Shown here piece after piece: positions 1 to 6,712 of a stretch of 64,000 nucleotides of DNA. The translations under genes were made by a program, and so were the position numbers. The notes beneath the pieces were generated by a model that ran no database searches, had not been told where the DNA came from, and saw nothing but the letters and a program-made list of their open reading frames with translations. Origin of the DNA: an uncultured Lachnospiraceae bacterium (lineage in GTDB: Bacteria; Bacillota; Clostridia; Lachnospirales; Lachnospiraceae); the NCBI GenBank assembly GCA_947367855.1, contig CANBFE010000005.1:62001-126000 (forward strand), read 5' to 3'. The number at the start of each line of letters is the position of its first letter. Position 1 is the first letter of the stretch.

Positions 1-1182
1 CTGCCCCAGTCCCCCCAGATCTTCAAGCAGCTGCTGATGTGCTCCGGGTACGACAGGTATTTCCAGATTGCCAGATGCTTCCGGGATGAGGACCTGCGGG
101 CGGACAGGCAGCCGGAATTTACCCAGATTGACCTGGAGATGTCCTTTGTGGATCAGGAGGATGTGCTGGATGTCACCGAGCGTATGGTGGCAAAGGTTTG
201 TAAGGAGACAGTGGGGGTGGAGGTACCCCTTCCATTGAAGAGGATGACCTGGGATGAGGCCATGAACCGCTTCGGCTCTGACAAGCCGGATACCCGTTTC
301 GGCATGGAACTGACGGATGTGTCGGAAACGGTGAAGGGCTGTGGTTTCGGTGTATTCACAGGGGCATTGGAGGCTGGCGGCAGCGTCCGGGGCATCAATG
401 TGAAGGGTCAGGCGGAGATGCCCAGGAAGAAAATCGACGCTTTGGTGGAATTTGCCAAGGGCTACGGCGTAAAGGGACTGGCTTATCTGGCAGTGCTGCC
501 GGACGGGAGCTTCAAGTCCTCCTTTGCCAAATTCATGACGGAGGAAGAACTGAGCAGTCTGGTGTCCGCCATGGCCGGAGAGCCGGGAGACCTGCTTCTC
601 TTTGCGGCGGATAAGCTGAAACTGGTGTGGTCCGTACTGGGAGCTCTGCGGGTGGAACTGGCCAGGCAGCTGGAGATGCTGGATCCAAACCAGTACAATT
701 TCCTCTGGGTGACGGAGTTCCCGCAGTTTGAGTGGAGCGACGAGGAGGAGCGTTTTGTGGCCATGCACCATCCCTTTACCATGCCCATGGAGGAGGATCT
801 GGAGATTCTGGAGTCGGATCCCGGAAAGGTGCGGGCAAAGGCATATGATATTGTGGTCAACGGCATGGAGCTTGGGGGCGGCAGCGAGAGAATTTACCAG
901 GACGAGATTCAGGAGAGGATGTTCCGGGCACTGGGCTTTACCACGGAGAAGGCCTATGAGCAGTTTGGATTTTTGATGGATGCTTTTAAATACGGAGTTC
1001 CGCCTCACGCAGGACTGGCCATCGGACTGGAGCGTTTCGTGATGCTGCTGGCCCAGACGGACAATATCCGTGACGTGATCGCGTTCCCCAAGATCAAGGA
1101 CGCCTCCTGTCTCATGTCCGAGGCGCCGGGAGCAGTGGATCCGAAACAGTTGGAGGAGCTGCACCTGCAGGTGACGGAGTAG
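1..1182 (+). CDS. aspS: Aspartyl-tRNA synthetase, 3' two thirds (cut by window edge)
   Basis: Class II aminoacyl-tRNA synthetase that charges tRNA-Asp. The reading frame is open from base 1, and the first residues already belong to the catalytic core (LPQSPQIFKQLL followed by FRDEDLRADRQPEFTQID, the motif 2 region), so the N-terminal anticodon-binding domain lies outside the window. About 393 residues are visible of a family length near 590. The inserted GAD-type domain follows, and motif 3 (GLAIGLERFVMLL) sits near the C-terminus. The stop is three bases before the next start, so the transferase downstream is probably cotranscribed. Whether it is the discriminating or non-discriminating form cannot be judged from this part. 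Confidence 0.97.
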   Translation: MPQSPQIFKQLLMCSGYDRYFQIARCFRDEDLRADRQPEFTQIDLEMSFVDQEDVLDVTERMVAKVCKETVGVEVPLPLKRMTWDEAMNRFGSDKPDTRFGMELTDVSETVKGCGFGVFTGALEAGGSVRGINVKGQAEMPRKKIDALVEFAKGYGVKGLAYLAVLPDGSFKSSFAKFMTEEELSSLVSAMAGEPGDLLLFAADKLKLVWSVLGALRVELARQLEMLDPNQYNFLWVTEFPQFEWSDEEERFVAMHHPFTMPMEEDLEILESDPGKVRAKAYDIVVNGMELGGGSERIYQDEIQERMFRALGFTTEKAYEQFGFLMDAFKYGVPPHAGLAIGLERFVMLLAQTDNIRDVIAFPKIKDASCLMSEAPGAVDPKQLEELHLQVTE

Positions 1183-1185
1183 GCG

Positions 1186-1971
1186 ATGTATCTTGCAAAA
1201 TATCTTCTGGATATCACAGAATTCACAGATGCGGAAAACGGAGAAGCCCTTCTTGCGAGGGCTTTTCTGCATATAGACGCAGAGCGGAAAAGGAAGGCCC
1301 TTGGCATAAGACCCGGAAAAGCCAGGGCTGCCAGTGTGGGGGCAGGATTGCTGCTGCAGGCGGCGGTAAGAGATGGGGACAGGGAGGCGTGTTCCCAATG
1401 GAGACGGTATTCCGTCAATGAATTAACGGATGTTTTGCAGGAGAAACCGCCGTTGGAACTTGCCTATGTATATGGAAGGGAGGGAAAGCCCTATTTCAGG
1501 GATCTGCCCTTTTATTTTAATCTGTCTCATTCCGGGGATTATGTCCTCTGCGTGGTTTCCGCAGCGGAGATCGGGGCGGATATTCAGCAGCACCGCCGGA
1601 GAGAGGGGGGAAAGGGCAAGGCTGAGGAGCGGAGTGGGGGTTCGGAACAAAATGCCTTCCGGGACAACAGCCCTATTTTAGAGAGACTTGCCTCGCGTTT
1701 TTTTACGGAAAGAGAATGCGATGCCCTGAACCGGGCAGGGGCAGAGCGGGAGCAGCTCTTCTTTCGGCTGTGGGCAAGGAAGGAGGCCTACGGGAAGCTG
1801 ACCGGGAAGGGCGTGACCGGCGTGTTGGGCATGGATATGCTGCCGGAGACAGGGCAGGAGGAAGATAAACTGCTGTCCGGGGAAGGCGAATTCTCCCGGA
1901 AAAGAGGGATTTCCTGGGAAGAATACAGCGGTATAGAGGGATACAGCATTTCGCTGTGTCATTACGGCTGA
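1186..1971 (+). CDS. 4'-phosphopantetheinyl transferase, Sfp superfamily
   Basis: Transfers the phosphopantetheine arm of CoA to carrier proteins. Visible signatures are FNLSHSGDYV (residues 111-120), GADIQ (130-134) and FFRLWARKEAYGK (192-204), in the order seen in Sfp-type enzymes. Two oddities: the usual metal-binding D-x-E is D-x-Q here, and about 35 charged residues (136-170) separate it from RFFTERE, where family members normally have a short link. The third acidic residue (WARKEAYGK) is present. The gene follows aspS after three bases. No polyketide or peptide synthetase is in the window, so the carrier protein partner is unknown; ACP of fatty acid synthesis is the default guess. Confidence 0.85.
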   Translation: MYLAKYLLDITEFTDAENGEALLARAFLHIDAERKRKALGIRPGKARAASVGAGLLLQAAVRDGDREACSQWRRYSVNELTDVLQEKPPLELAYVYGREGKPYFRDLPFYFNLSHSGDYVLCVVSAAEIGADIQQHRRREGGKGKAEERSGGSEQNAFRDNSPILERLASRFFTERECDALNRAGAEREQLFFRLWARKEAYGKLTGKGVTGVLGMDMLPETGQEEDKLLSGEGEFSRKRGISWEEYSGIEGYSISLCHYG

Positions 1972-1978
1972 CCCCAGA

Positions 1979-2311
1979 TCAGCCCTCGTAATCATCCAGA
2001 AAGGGATCCCCGATATCCAGGCGGACGGGAGGCCTGGGCGGAGGACAGGGCGCAGCATCCGGGGAGGGCGCTTCCGGCTGAACGCGGCAGGGTGCGGCGT
2101 CTGTGGATGGCGCTTTCGGGTGAGGCGCACAGGGCCTGGGGGCGTCGGTCTGCGCAAGCTGTCTGCCGAACTGCAGATTGGCCTGGATCAGGTTGTACTG
2201 CAGCAGTATTTTCAGGGTCTGGGAGAGACATTCCGGAGTGTTGCAGTTTACCTCACAGATGTCTTTCAGGGAGTGCGACAGATTCAGGATGTCCAGGGAT
2301 GTGATTGCCAT
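1979..2311 (-). CDS. Hypothetical protein with Pro-rich C-terminal half
   Basis: Unrecognised 110-residue protein. The N-terminal 55 residues look like a compact helical segment (MAITSLDILNLSHSLKDICE, then a run with two Cys and QYNLIQANLQFGRQLAQ). Residues 57-96 are low complexity, rich in Pro, Ala and Cys, and the tail is acidic (DIGDPFLDDYEG). A GGAG stands five to six bases before the ATG. It converges on the transferase gene with a seven-base gap. The ordered N-terminus and terminal motif argue for a real gene, but the repetitive middle could also come from codon bias; confidence is moderate. Function unknown. Confidence 0.5.
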   Translation of the reverse strand: MAITSLDILNLSHSLKDICEVNCNTPECLSQTLKILLQYNLIQANLQFGRQLAQTDAPRPCAPHPKAPSTDAAPCRVQPEAPSPDAAPCPPPRPPVRLDIGDPFLDDYEG

Positions 2312-2382
2312 GGAAGTCTCCGAAGGAATTGATTCTCTTTATTTTATTCAGATAGGCTGTCATTTTTTACTCCTATGAAATA

Positions 2383-2411
2383 TTTAACCTGAATGGAAAC
2401 AGGATTATTTC
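2383..2411 (+). promoter_or_regulatory. Box A: candidate binding site of the HTH-TPR regulator
   Basis: A 29-bp element that reads TTTAAC, one base, T, one base, AATGGAAAC, three bases, A, two bases, ATTTC. The same pattern occurs at 4840-4868 (22 of 29 positions identical). It begins 63 bp before the TATAAT at 2446, exactly as the second copy begins 63 bp before the -10 of the maturase operon. Placement just upstream of a poor -35 fits an activator site. That the nearby regulator binds it is inference. Confidence 0.6.
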
Positions 2412-2422
2412 CGATTGTGGTA

Positions 2423-2451
2423 TTCTGCTCAATTTGTCTTTCTGCTATAAT
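2423..2451 (+). promoter_or_regulatory. Extended -10 promoter of the small exported peptide gene
   Basis: TGC-TATAAT at 2443-2451 is an extended -10 element. The hexamer 17 bp upstream (TTCTGC, 2423-2428) is a poor -35, which suits activator dependence. About 92 bp separate the -10 from the start codon at 2543. Confidence 0.55.
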
Positions 2452-2542
2452 CAGTACAGTTGGAAGAAGTTGCAGCATCCAAGAAGCGAATGCGGTGAAA
2501 TAAATGTGCTGCAAAAAGTTTATTGCAAAGGAGAAGATGACA

Positions 2543-2767
2543 ATGAAAAGGAAGATTAAAGACAGGATGAAGAAGTTTTTGGCAGAGGCATTGGTTGCGG
2601 GCCTGTTGTTGGTGCCGGCAGTGCTGCCGCCCACAGGAACTGTGGAGGAAAGCCTGACGGGAGAGTTGACGGCTAGAAATGAGCAGCCGGGAGACAGGAA
2701 CGGGGATGGGATTATGCCCTGTGGGGATGTGGAGAATGAGGAAGCGGTTCAGGAAATCGTCGAGTAG
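2543..2767 (+). CDS. Small exported peptide, candidate pheromone precursor
   Basis: A 74-residue unrecognised protein. The ATG at 2543 is chosen because AAAGGAG (2527-2533) lies nine bases upstream; an upstream ATG at 2537 is too close to that site. The N-terminus is strongly basic (MKRKIKDRMKKF) and is followed by a hydrophobic stretch (ALVAGLLLVPAVLPPTG), as in a Sec signal peptide. The rest is acidic, with one Cys (MPCGD) and the end ENEEAVQEIVE. It ends eight bases from the convergent regulator gene and has its own promoter with box A. Export followed by cleavage to a signalling peptide is the likely role by analogy with Phr, PapR and SHP peptides; the active segment cannot be identified here. 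Confidence 0.6.
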   Translation: MKRKIKDRMKKFLAEALVAGLLLVPAVLPPTGTVEESLTGELTARNEQPGDRNGDGIMPCGDVENEEAVQEIVE

Positions 2768-2775
2768 CACAAAGG

Positions 2776-4683
2776 TTAATAATCTAATTCCATGGCAAAA
2801 TCGTTATGAAGGTATCGTTTTAACGCAGATGCATTTTGGGGACGTTCCGTTAATATACTGATGGCATATGACTGTATTGCCGCCATGTGAGCTTCTTGAT
2901 AGCGGGAACATTCCCCCAGGGCCTGGGAATAACAGAACAGGAAAATGCCAAAGCTGTTGATAAAATATTTTATGATGGACATATCAAGGGAAGCGGGAAG
3001 TGCGACGGTTTCCCGATAAAATTCTAATATGTACAGACTGTGGCAATACATATAACCAGTAATGGGCAGAAACTTAGCCTGCAGAAGGATATCCGGTTTT
3101 GTTTTATGGATATATGCCAATATCAGCAGAAAATACAGGGAGCTGAGATGAGAGTCTTTGGTGCGCCTGTATTCGTGGGCAATATTATTGAGTATAGTTA
3201 ATTCTCCGCAAGTCAGCCTGTGCTTACAGATTTGGTGTATGTCGAAATCTGGCTGTGTAAGAAGCAGTGCTTCAGTCAGGCGGCAGATTTTTTCATCAGG
3301 TGACTCCAGGTGAAAAGCTCCAAGGACGAGATATTCCTGATAGTATATTGTCTCATGCTTATTGATAAGATTTTCAATTTTACTGTAGTAATTTTCAAAT
3401 GTTTCTTTTGGCATAGTACGAACATGTGCCGCTTTAAAATACAAATCATAAAATTCAGCATCTTTTTGATTTCCCCAATAAGGAAAAATTTTACCGGATA
3501 TACCCAGTCGCTGCAGCAGGGCAGCTGCCAAGGCAACATCAGGCTGCAGGGTATCATTCTCTATTTTGGAAAGTTTAGATTTACTGCACAATCCGTGGCA
3601 GAGAATTTGTTGACTGACATTCTGCTCCAATCGAAGGTCCTGTATCAGCTTGCCCAGGGTATAGGGACAGTTTATATCGGCATCATAGAATCCATCAGTT
3701 ATCTGGACAGCGCTCTGAAAAACTTTAGCGGGATAAGCCGTCAATGGAACCGTTGGAAAGTCTTTCATACTGCCTGTAATCCGGTAATCGGTCTCTGCTC
3801 TAAGGTAATCCCTGCACAGAGTGGCATAGCAGCTTTCGATTGCCTGGGCAGAGTAAAAAGCAGCCTTTATATGTGTGTCTGCCAGGCTGAAGTCTTTTAA
3901 ATAATGGCAGCACAATCCAGTGAGAAATGTCAGTTCAATAAGAGGCGCATCGTAGGCATTGACTGCGGAATTTTTTCGGCAGGGGTCCGAAAGTTTTAAC
4001 GCGGTGCTGTAATCTCCAGTGCTGATCAGGTATTTTATATAAACAATGGAGGAGTCTGTCTGCATGCGTTCTTTTTCTATGGCGGCGAAATTACTGTCTG
4101 GCAGATATGCATTCAGCTGTATGCACATTTGTCCGCAGAGATCTATTCTGTTTAGATAGAGAGCTTCCAGGGATATTAATGTCAGAAGCTGAATCTCATT
4201 CTGGGACAGAAGAAGTCTGCGGAAATCTGCCAGATCAATATCAGGCCTGGTTATGCGTAGCGCATCCAGAAGCGTATCATAGTTCTGCTGGTGGGAGCAG
4301 CAGCCGGAGAGATGCTGGAGTCTGCAGTGGAGCAGCAGCCATTCCTGATAGTACAGCTTATTATCGGCCCAGTTCTTTTCTTCAGATCTGTTAAGTTCAT
4401 CATATGCGTGCTGCAGCTGCCATGCGTCCAGATAGAGCCGGACGCGTTTCAGACTGTAGAAACATTCAAAACCATCCCGACAGTTAAACACAGGATATCG
4501 TCCGTACTGCGCCCCGGCTCGGTCCATAAGAGTCTGAAAGGTGACATGGCTTACATTCGCCTTACCGTTTTCAATCCGGGAAAGCGCCTGGGGAGTACAG
4601 ATACCCTCCGAGAACTGTTCCTGGGTGAGACCGGCTTTTATCCGGGCTTCTTTGATAAGCAGATTGGCGTTATGTACTGGCAT
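2776..4683 (-). CDS. Tandem-duplicated HTH-TPR transcriptional regulator
   Basis: A 635-residue cytoplasmic regulator. The start at 4683 is preferred over an upstream ATG at 4776 because GGAGGAAA precedes it by about seven bases. Residues 7-55 form an XRE-type helix-turn-helix (ARIKAGLTQEQFSEGICTPQ, then LSRIENG), followed by helical TPR-like repeats. A second, more diverged HTH occurs at 341-394 (LIQDLRLEQNVSQQ, then LSKIEND), again followed by helical repeats. The halves align at several points: YYQEWLLL (111) with YYQEYLVL (447), and ALRITRPDID (141) with ALLLTQPDFD (472). The layout resembles Rgg, PlcR and TprA regulators that sense imported peptides, but as a covalent double unit. It lies between the small peptide gene and the divergent maturase operon, so control of both is likely. 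Confidence 0.8.
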   Translation of the reverse strand: MPVHNANLLIKEARIKAGLTQEQFSEGICTPQALSRIENGKANVSHVTFQTLMDRAGAQYGRYPVFNCRDGFECFYSLKRVRLYLDAWQLQHAYDELNRSEEKNWADNKLYYQEWLLLHCRLQHLSGCCSHQQNYDTLLDALRITRPDIDLADFRRLLLSQNEIQLLTLISLEALYLNRIDLCGQMCIQLNAYLPDSNFAAIEKERMQTDSSIVYIKYLISTGDYSTALKLSDPCRKNSAVNAYDAPLIELTFLTGLCCHYLKDFSLADTHIKAAFYSAQAIESCYATLCRDYLRAETDYRITGSMKDFPTVPLTAYPAKVFQSAVQITDGFYDADINCPYTLGKLIQDLRLEQNVSQQILCHGLCSKSKLSKIENDTLQPDVALAAALLQRLGISGKIFPYWGNQKDAEFYDLYFKAAHVRTMPKETFENYYSKIENLINKHETIYYQEYLVLGAFHLESPDEKICRLTEALLLTQPDFDIHQICKHRLTCGELTILNNIAHEYRRTKDSHLSSLYFLLILAYIHKTKPDILLQAKFLPITGYMYCHSLYILEFYRETVALPASLDMSIIKYFINSFGIFLFCYSQALGECSRYQEAHMAAIQSYAISILTERPQNASALKRYLHNDFAMELDY

Positions 4684-4747
4684 GAGAATTTCCTCCATCG
4701 GGGGTATATAGAAAATATGACAGGCAATTGTCAGTATATCGGCTATT

Positions 4748-4776
4748 ATTATATTATAGTAAAAGATAAAATGCAA
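4748..4776 (-). promoter_or_regulatory. Promoter of the HTH-TPR regulator
   Basis: Read on the minus strand: TTGCAT (4776-4771), 17 bp, TATAAT (4753-4748). It is divergent from the maturase promoter, with box B about 64 bp away. No copy of the box was seen overlapping it. Confidence 0.5.
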
Positions 4777-4839
4777 GGGTATAAAATATCAGTCAGACTT
4801 TGAACAGCATCTGTTTAGTAAAAAGTTGTTTTTAAAGGA

Positions 4840-4868
4840 TTTAACATAAATGGAAACGAAAAGATTTC
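4840..4868 (+). promoter_or_regulatory. Box B: second copy of the regulator-site candidate
   Basis: Matches box A (2383-2411) at 22 of 29 positions, including the uninterrupted AATGGAAAC and the terminal ATTTC. It begins 63 bp before TAAAAT at 4903. The stretch after the -10 also matches in register (AGTTTGAAGGAG here, AGTTGGAAGAAG at the A copy). Confidence 0.6.
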
Positions 4869-4902
4869 TAAATGGTTAGTGGTGAAAAACTGATGGAAAG
4901 GT

Positions 4903-4908
4903 TAAAAT
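4903..4908 (+). promoter_or_regulatory. -10 element of the maturase-precursor operon
   Basis: TAAAAT in the same register relative to box B as TATAAT is to box A. No good -35 hexamer is visible 17 bp upstream (TGGTGA), which fits dependence on an activator. It leaves a leader of roughly 105 bases before the maturase start. Confidence 0.45.
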
Positions 4909-5022
4909 GTAGTTAGTTTGAAGGAGAGATTTTCCGGCAGCCAGGTTTATAAGGGAGTTTAACACCAATATAAATATTAAGTTTTAAATACGGCTGAGGG
5001 AAAATCAATAAAAGGAGAGGAC

Positions 5023-6270
5023 ATGGACATGGAGAATAGAAGAATAAGATTGTCCGAGAGATGCTGTACCATGAATATATGTGGAGTTAATATAATCGGA
5101 TGTCCGGATACCGGAGTGATCATCGGATTGAACTCGGAAGGCGAAGTTTTGGTGGAACAGCTAAAGGAAGGCATTTTGTTTGCTCCGGAGAATTTTACTG
5201 ATAGTGAATTGGCATTGATAAACGCTTTGGAAGATAATGGGTTTTTCATGGAGCAGGCGGTGGCTTCGGAACTAAAACGAGTGTATTTTCATGTTACATC
5301 CCGCTGTACATTGAACTGTGAAGGATGCTATTCCTATGAGGTGCAAAGAAATCAGAAGAAAGACTTATCATTGCAGGAAATCAAGCAGATTCTTGACAAT
5401 TTGTCACAGGCAGGTCTCGTTGATCTGATGATATCTGGCGGTGAACCGTTTCTTCGCACGGATATTATAGATATATTAGCGTATGCCAAGGACAATTTGC
5501 ATATAGCTTCAGTGCAATGTATTTCCAATGGTACAGCTCCTGTTGAAAGCTATTTGGAAGCAGGGAAATACCTTGATGTACTGTCTTTTTCCTTAGATTC
5601 GCCTGATGAAGAGACCGCAATAATACGAACCGGCGACGTTTTTAATAGTGTTGTGGAAAAAATCGCAATACTGAGAAGGCAGGGTGTGAATGTAACTATT
5701 GTATTTACTATACATCACCGTAACGTGGACAGGTGTATGGAATTATGTGATTTTGCCAAGAAGCTTGGAGTTGGCTTTAGATTTAGTATTTTTACGGTGA
5801 TAGAGTTTAATGCAGCAAAATCCTGTCTTGCTTTAACTGATGAGGATTATGTAAAGCTGGAGAATTATTTTAAGAATAATTTGGCTGTTAAGCATATAGA
5901 TGATAATTTGTATGGGGACATGATTGGATGTACGTTGTCCTGTGGTGCAGGAAAGAGTATTTTAAGTATTTCTTCTGATGGTCATATCTATCCGTGTCAT
6001 ATGTTTAACAACCTGAAAGAATTCTGTCTGGGAAACGCTTTGTCTGATAACATAATTGATATAGTGAACTGTAGTGAAAAAAATCCTTTTGTTTCATTAT
6101 CTGTTGATCATATTGAACGGTGTAAAACATGTCATGCTCGGTATGTGTGCGGGGGAGGATGCCGTTTTCGGAGCTATGCATTACATGGAAGTATTTACTA
6201 TTTTGATAGATTGTGCCAGGCATACATATTCAATAAAGAAGAATGTATTAAACAATTGATGAATCCTTGA
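5023..6270 (+). CDS. Radical SAM/SPASM peptide maturase with N-terminal RRE-like domain
   Basis: A 415-residue enzyme expected to modify the precursor encoded 46 bases downstream. Residues about 15-80 look like a PqqD-type precursor recognition element (GVIIGLNSEGEVLVEQL, then ALINALEDNGFF). The radical SAM cluster motif is C95-x3-C99-x2-C102 (RCTLNCEGC), with GGEP at 139-142. The C-terminal SPASM domain is canonical: C307-x12-G320-x4-C325, then C367-x2-C370-x5-C376-x3-C380-x17-C398, enough for two auxiliary iron-sulfur clusters. AAAGGAGAGG lies before the ATG at 5023; an ATG at 5029 is also possible. Known enzymes of this layout form thioether or carbon-carbon crosslinks. The gene is clearly AT-richer than the housekeeping genes, suggesting transfer. 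Confidence 0.9.
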   Translation: MDMENRRIRLSERCCTMNICGVNIIGCPDTGVIIGLNSEGEVLVEQLKEGILFAPENFTDSELALINALEDNGFFMEQAVASELKRVYFHVTSRCTLNCEGCYSYEVQRNQKKDLSLQEIKQILDNLSQAGLVDLMISGGEPFLRTDIIDILAYAKDNLHIASVQCISNGTAPVESYLEAGKYLDVLSFSLDSPDEETAIIRTGDVFNSVVEKIAILRRQGVNVTIVFTIHHRNVDRCMELCDFAKKLGVGFRFSIFTVIEFNAAKSCLALTDEDYVKLENYFKNNLAVKHIDDNLYGDMIGCTLSCGAGKSILSISSDGHIYPCHMFNNLKEFCLGNALSDNIIDIVNCSEKNPFVSLSVDHIERCKTCHARYVCGGGCRFRSYALHGSIYYFDRLCQAYIFNKEECIKQLMNP

Positions 6271-6316
6271 ATGACCTATAAATTTTCTACACTTTAAGCA
6301 GAAGGGAGGTGGCATA

Positions 6317-6415
6317 ATGTTATTTAAGAGCGAAGTTTGTCGGGCAAAAGAATCTTGTAGTGTAATTACAGTTGTAACGACCGATGGCACAGCAGTCACG
6401 GTTAAAGTCGGCTGA
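6317..6415 (+). CDS. RiPP precursor peptide, 32 residues, two Cys and Thr/Val-rich tail
   Basis: A short gene with an excellent ribosome binding site (GGGAGGTGG at 6304-6312, ATG at 6317, stop TGA at 6413-6415), directly after the maturase. The product starts MLFKSEVCRAKESC and ends TTDGTAVTVKVG. Both Cys (8 and 14) are in the N-terminal half, while the C-terminal half carries five Thr, six Val and two Gly. Cys donors first and small or beta-branched acceptors later is the hairpin layout of sactipeptides such as thurincin H, which also has a very short leader. There is no double-Gly cleavage site. I do not recognise the sequence. The mature product, the number of crosslinks and the leader boundary are unknown. 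Confidence 0.7.
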   Translation: MLFKSEVCRAKESCSVITVVTTDGTAVTVKVG

Positions 6416-6442
6416 AGGTAACAGGATATTTCTCAGAAAGTC

Positions 6443-6496
6443 GGGTAGAAAAAATGTATGTAATAAGAGGGACATTCAAGATTCATGTTTCTACCC
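6443..6496 (+). repeat. Inverted repeat between precursor and exporter genes
   Basis: GGGTAGAAA (6443-6451) is exactly repeated in inverse as TTTCTACCC (6488-6496), enclosing 36 bases. It could protect the 3' end of the precursor transcript or form part of a two-hairpin attenuator with the terminator at 6506-6536. Confidence 0.5.
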
Positions 6497-6505
6497 AGTA
6501 GTTTG

Positions 6506-6536
6506 AAAGGAACTCTACGTTAGTAGGGTTCCTTTT
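6506..6536 (+). terminator. Intrinsic terminator or attenuator after the precursor gene
   Basis: AAAGGAACTCTA pairs with TAGGGTTCCTTT (one G-U) around a six-base loop, ending in four T. The short T run suggests partial read-through, which would keep precursor mRNA in excess over exporter mRNA. Confidence 0.6.
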
Positions 6537-6712
6537 AAGACGTAGTGTTCCTGCAGAAACAGGAGATATGGAAATACAGGGTAAATTATCCTTGTTAAAA
6601 ATATAACAGAATGGTAGAAGAAGGAAAAGAAGAAAAGGAGGAACAGATTTATGGAAAGAGACAATTAAATGGCAATGTACAAAAAATATTATTTTTGGGA
6701 AAGGATAAGGAT

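Noticed and set aside
6181..6399. A 72-residue minus-strand frame over the precursor gene
   Set aside because: No ribosome site and no promoter; the plus-strand short gene has both ribosome site and context.
6317..6415. SCIFF (six Cys in forty-five) or streptide-type precursor
   Set aside because: Only two Cys are present, and there is no Lys-Trp pair, so neither class fits.
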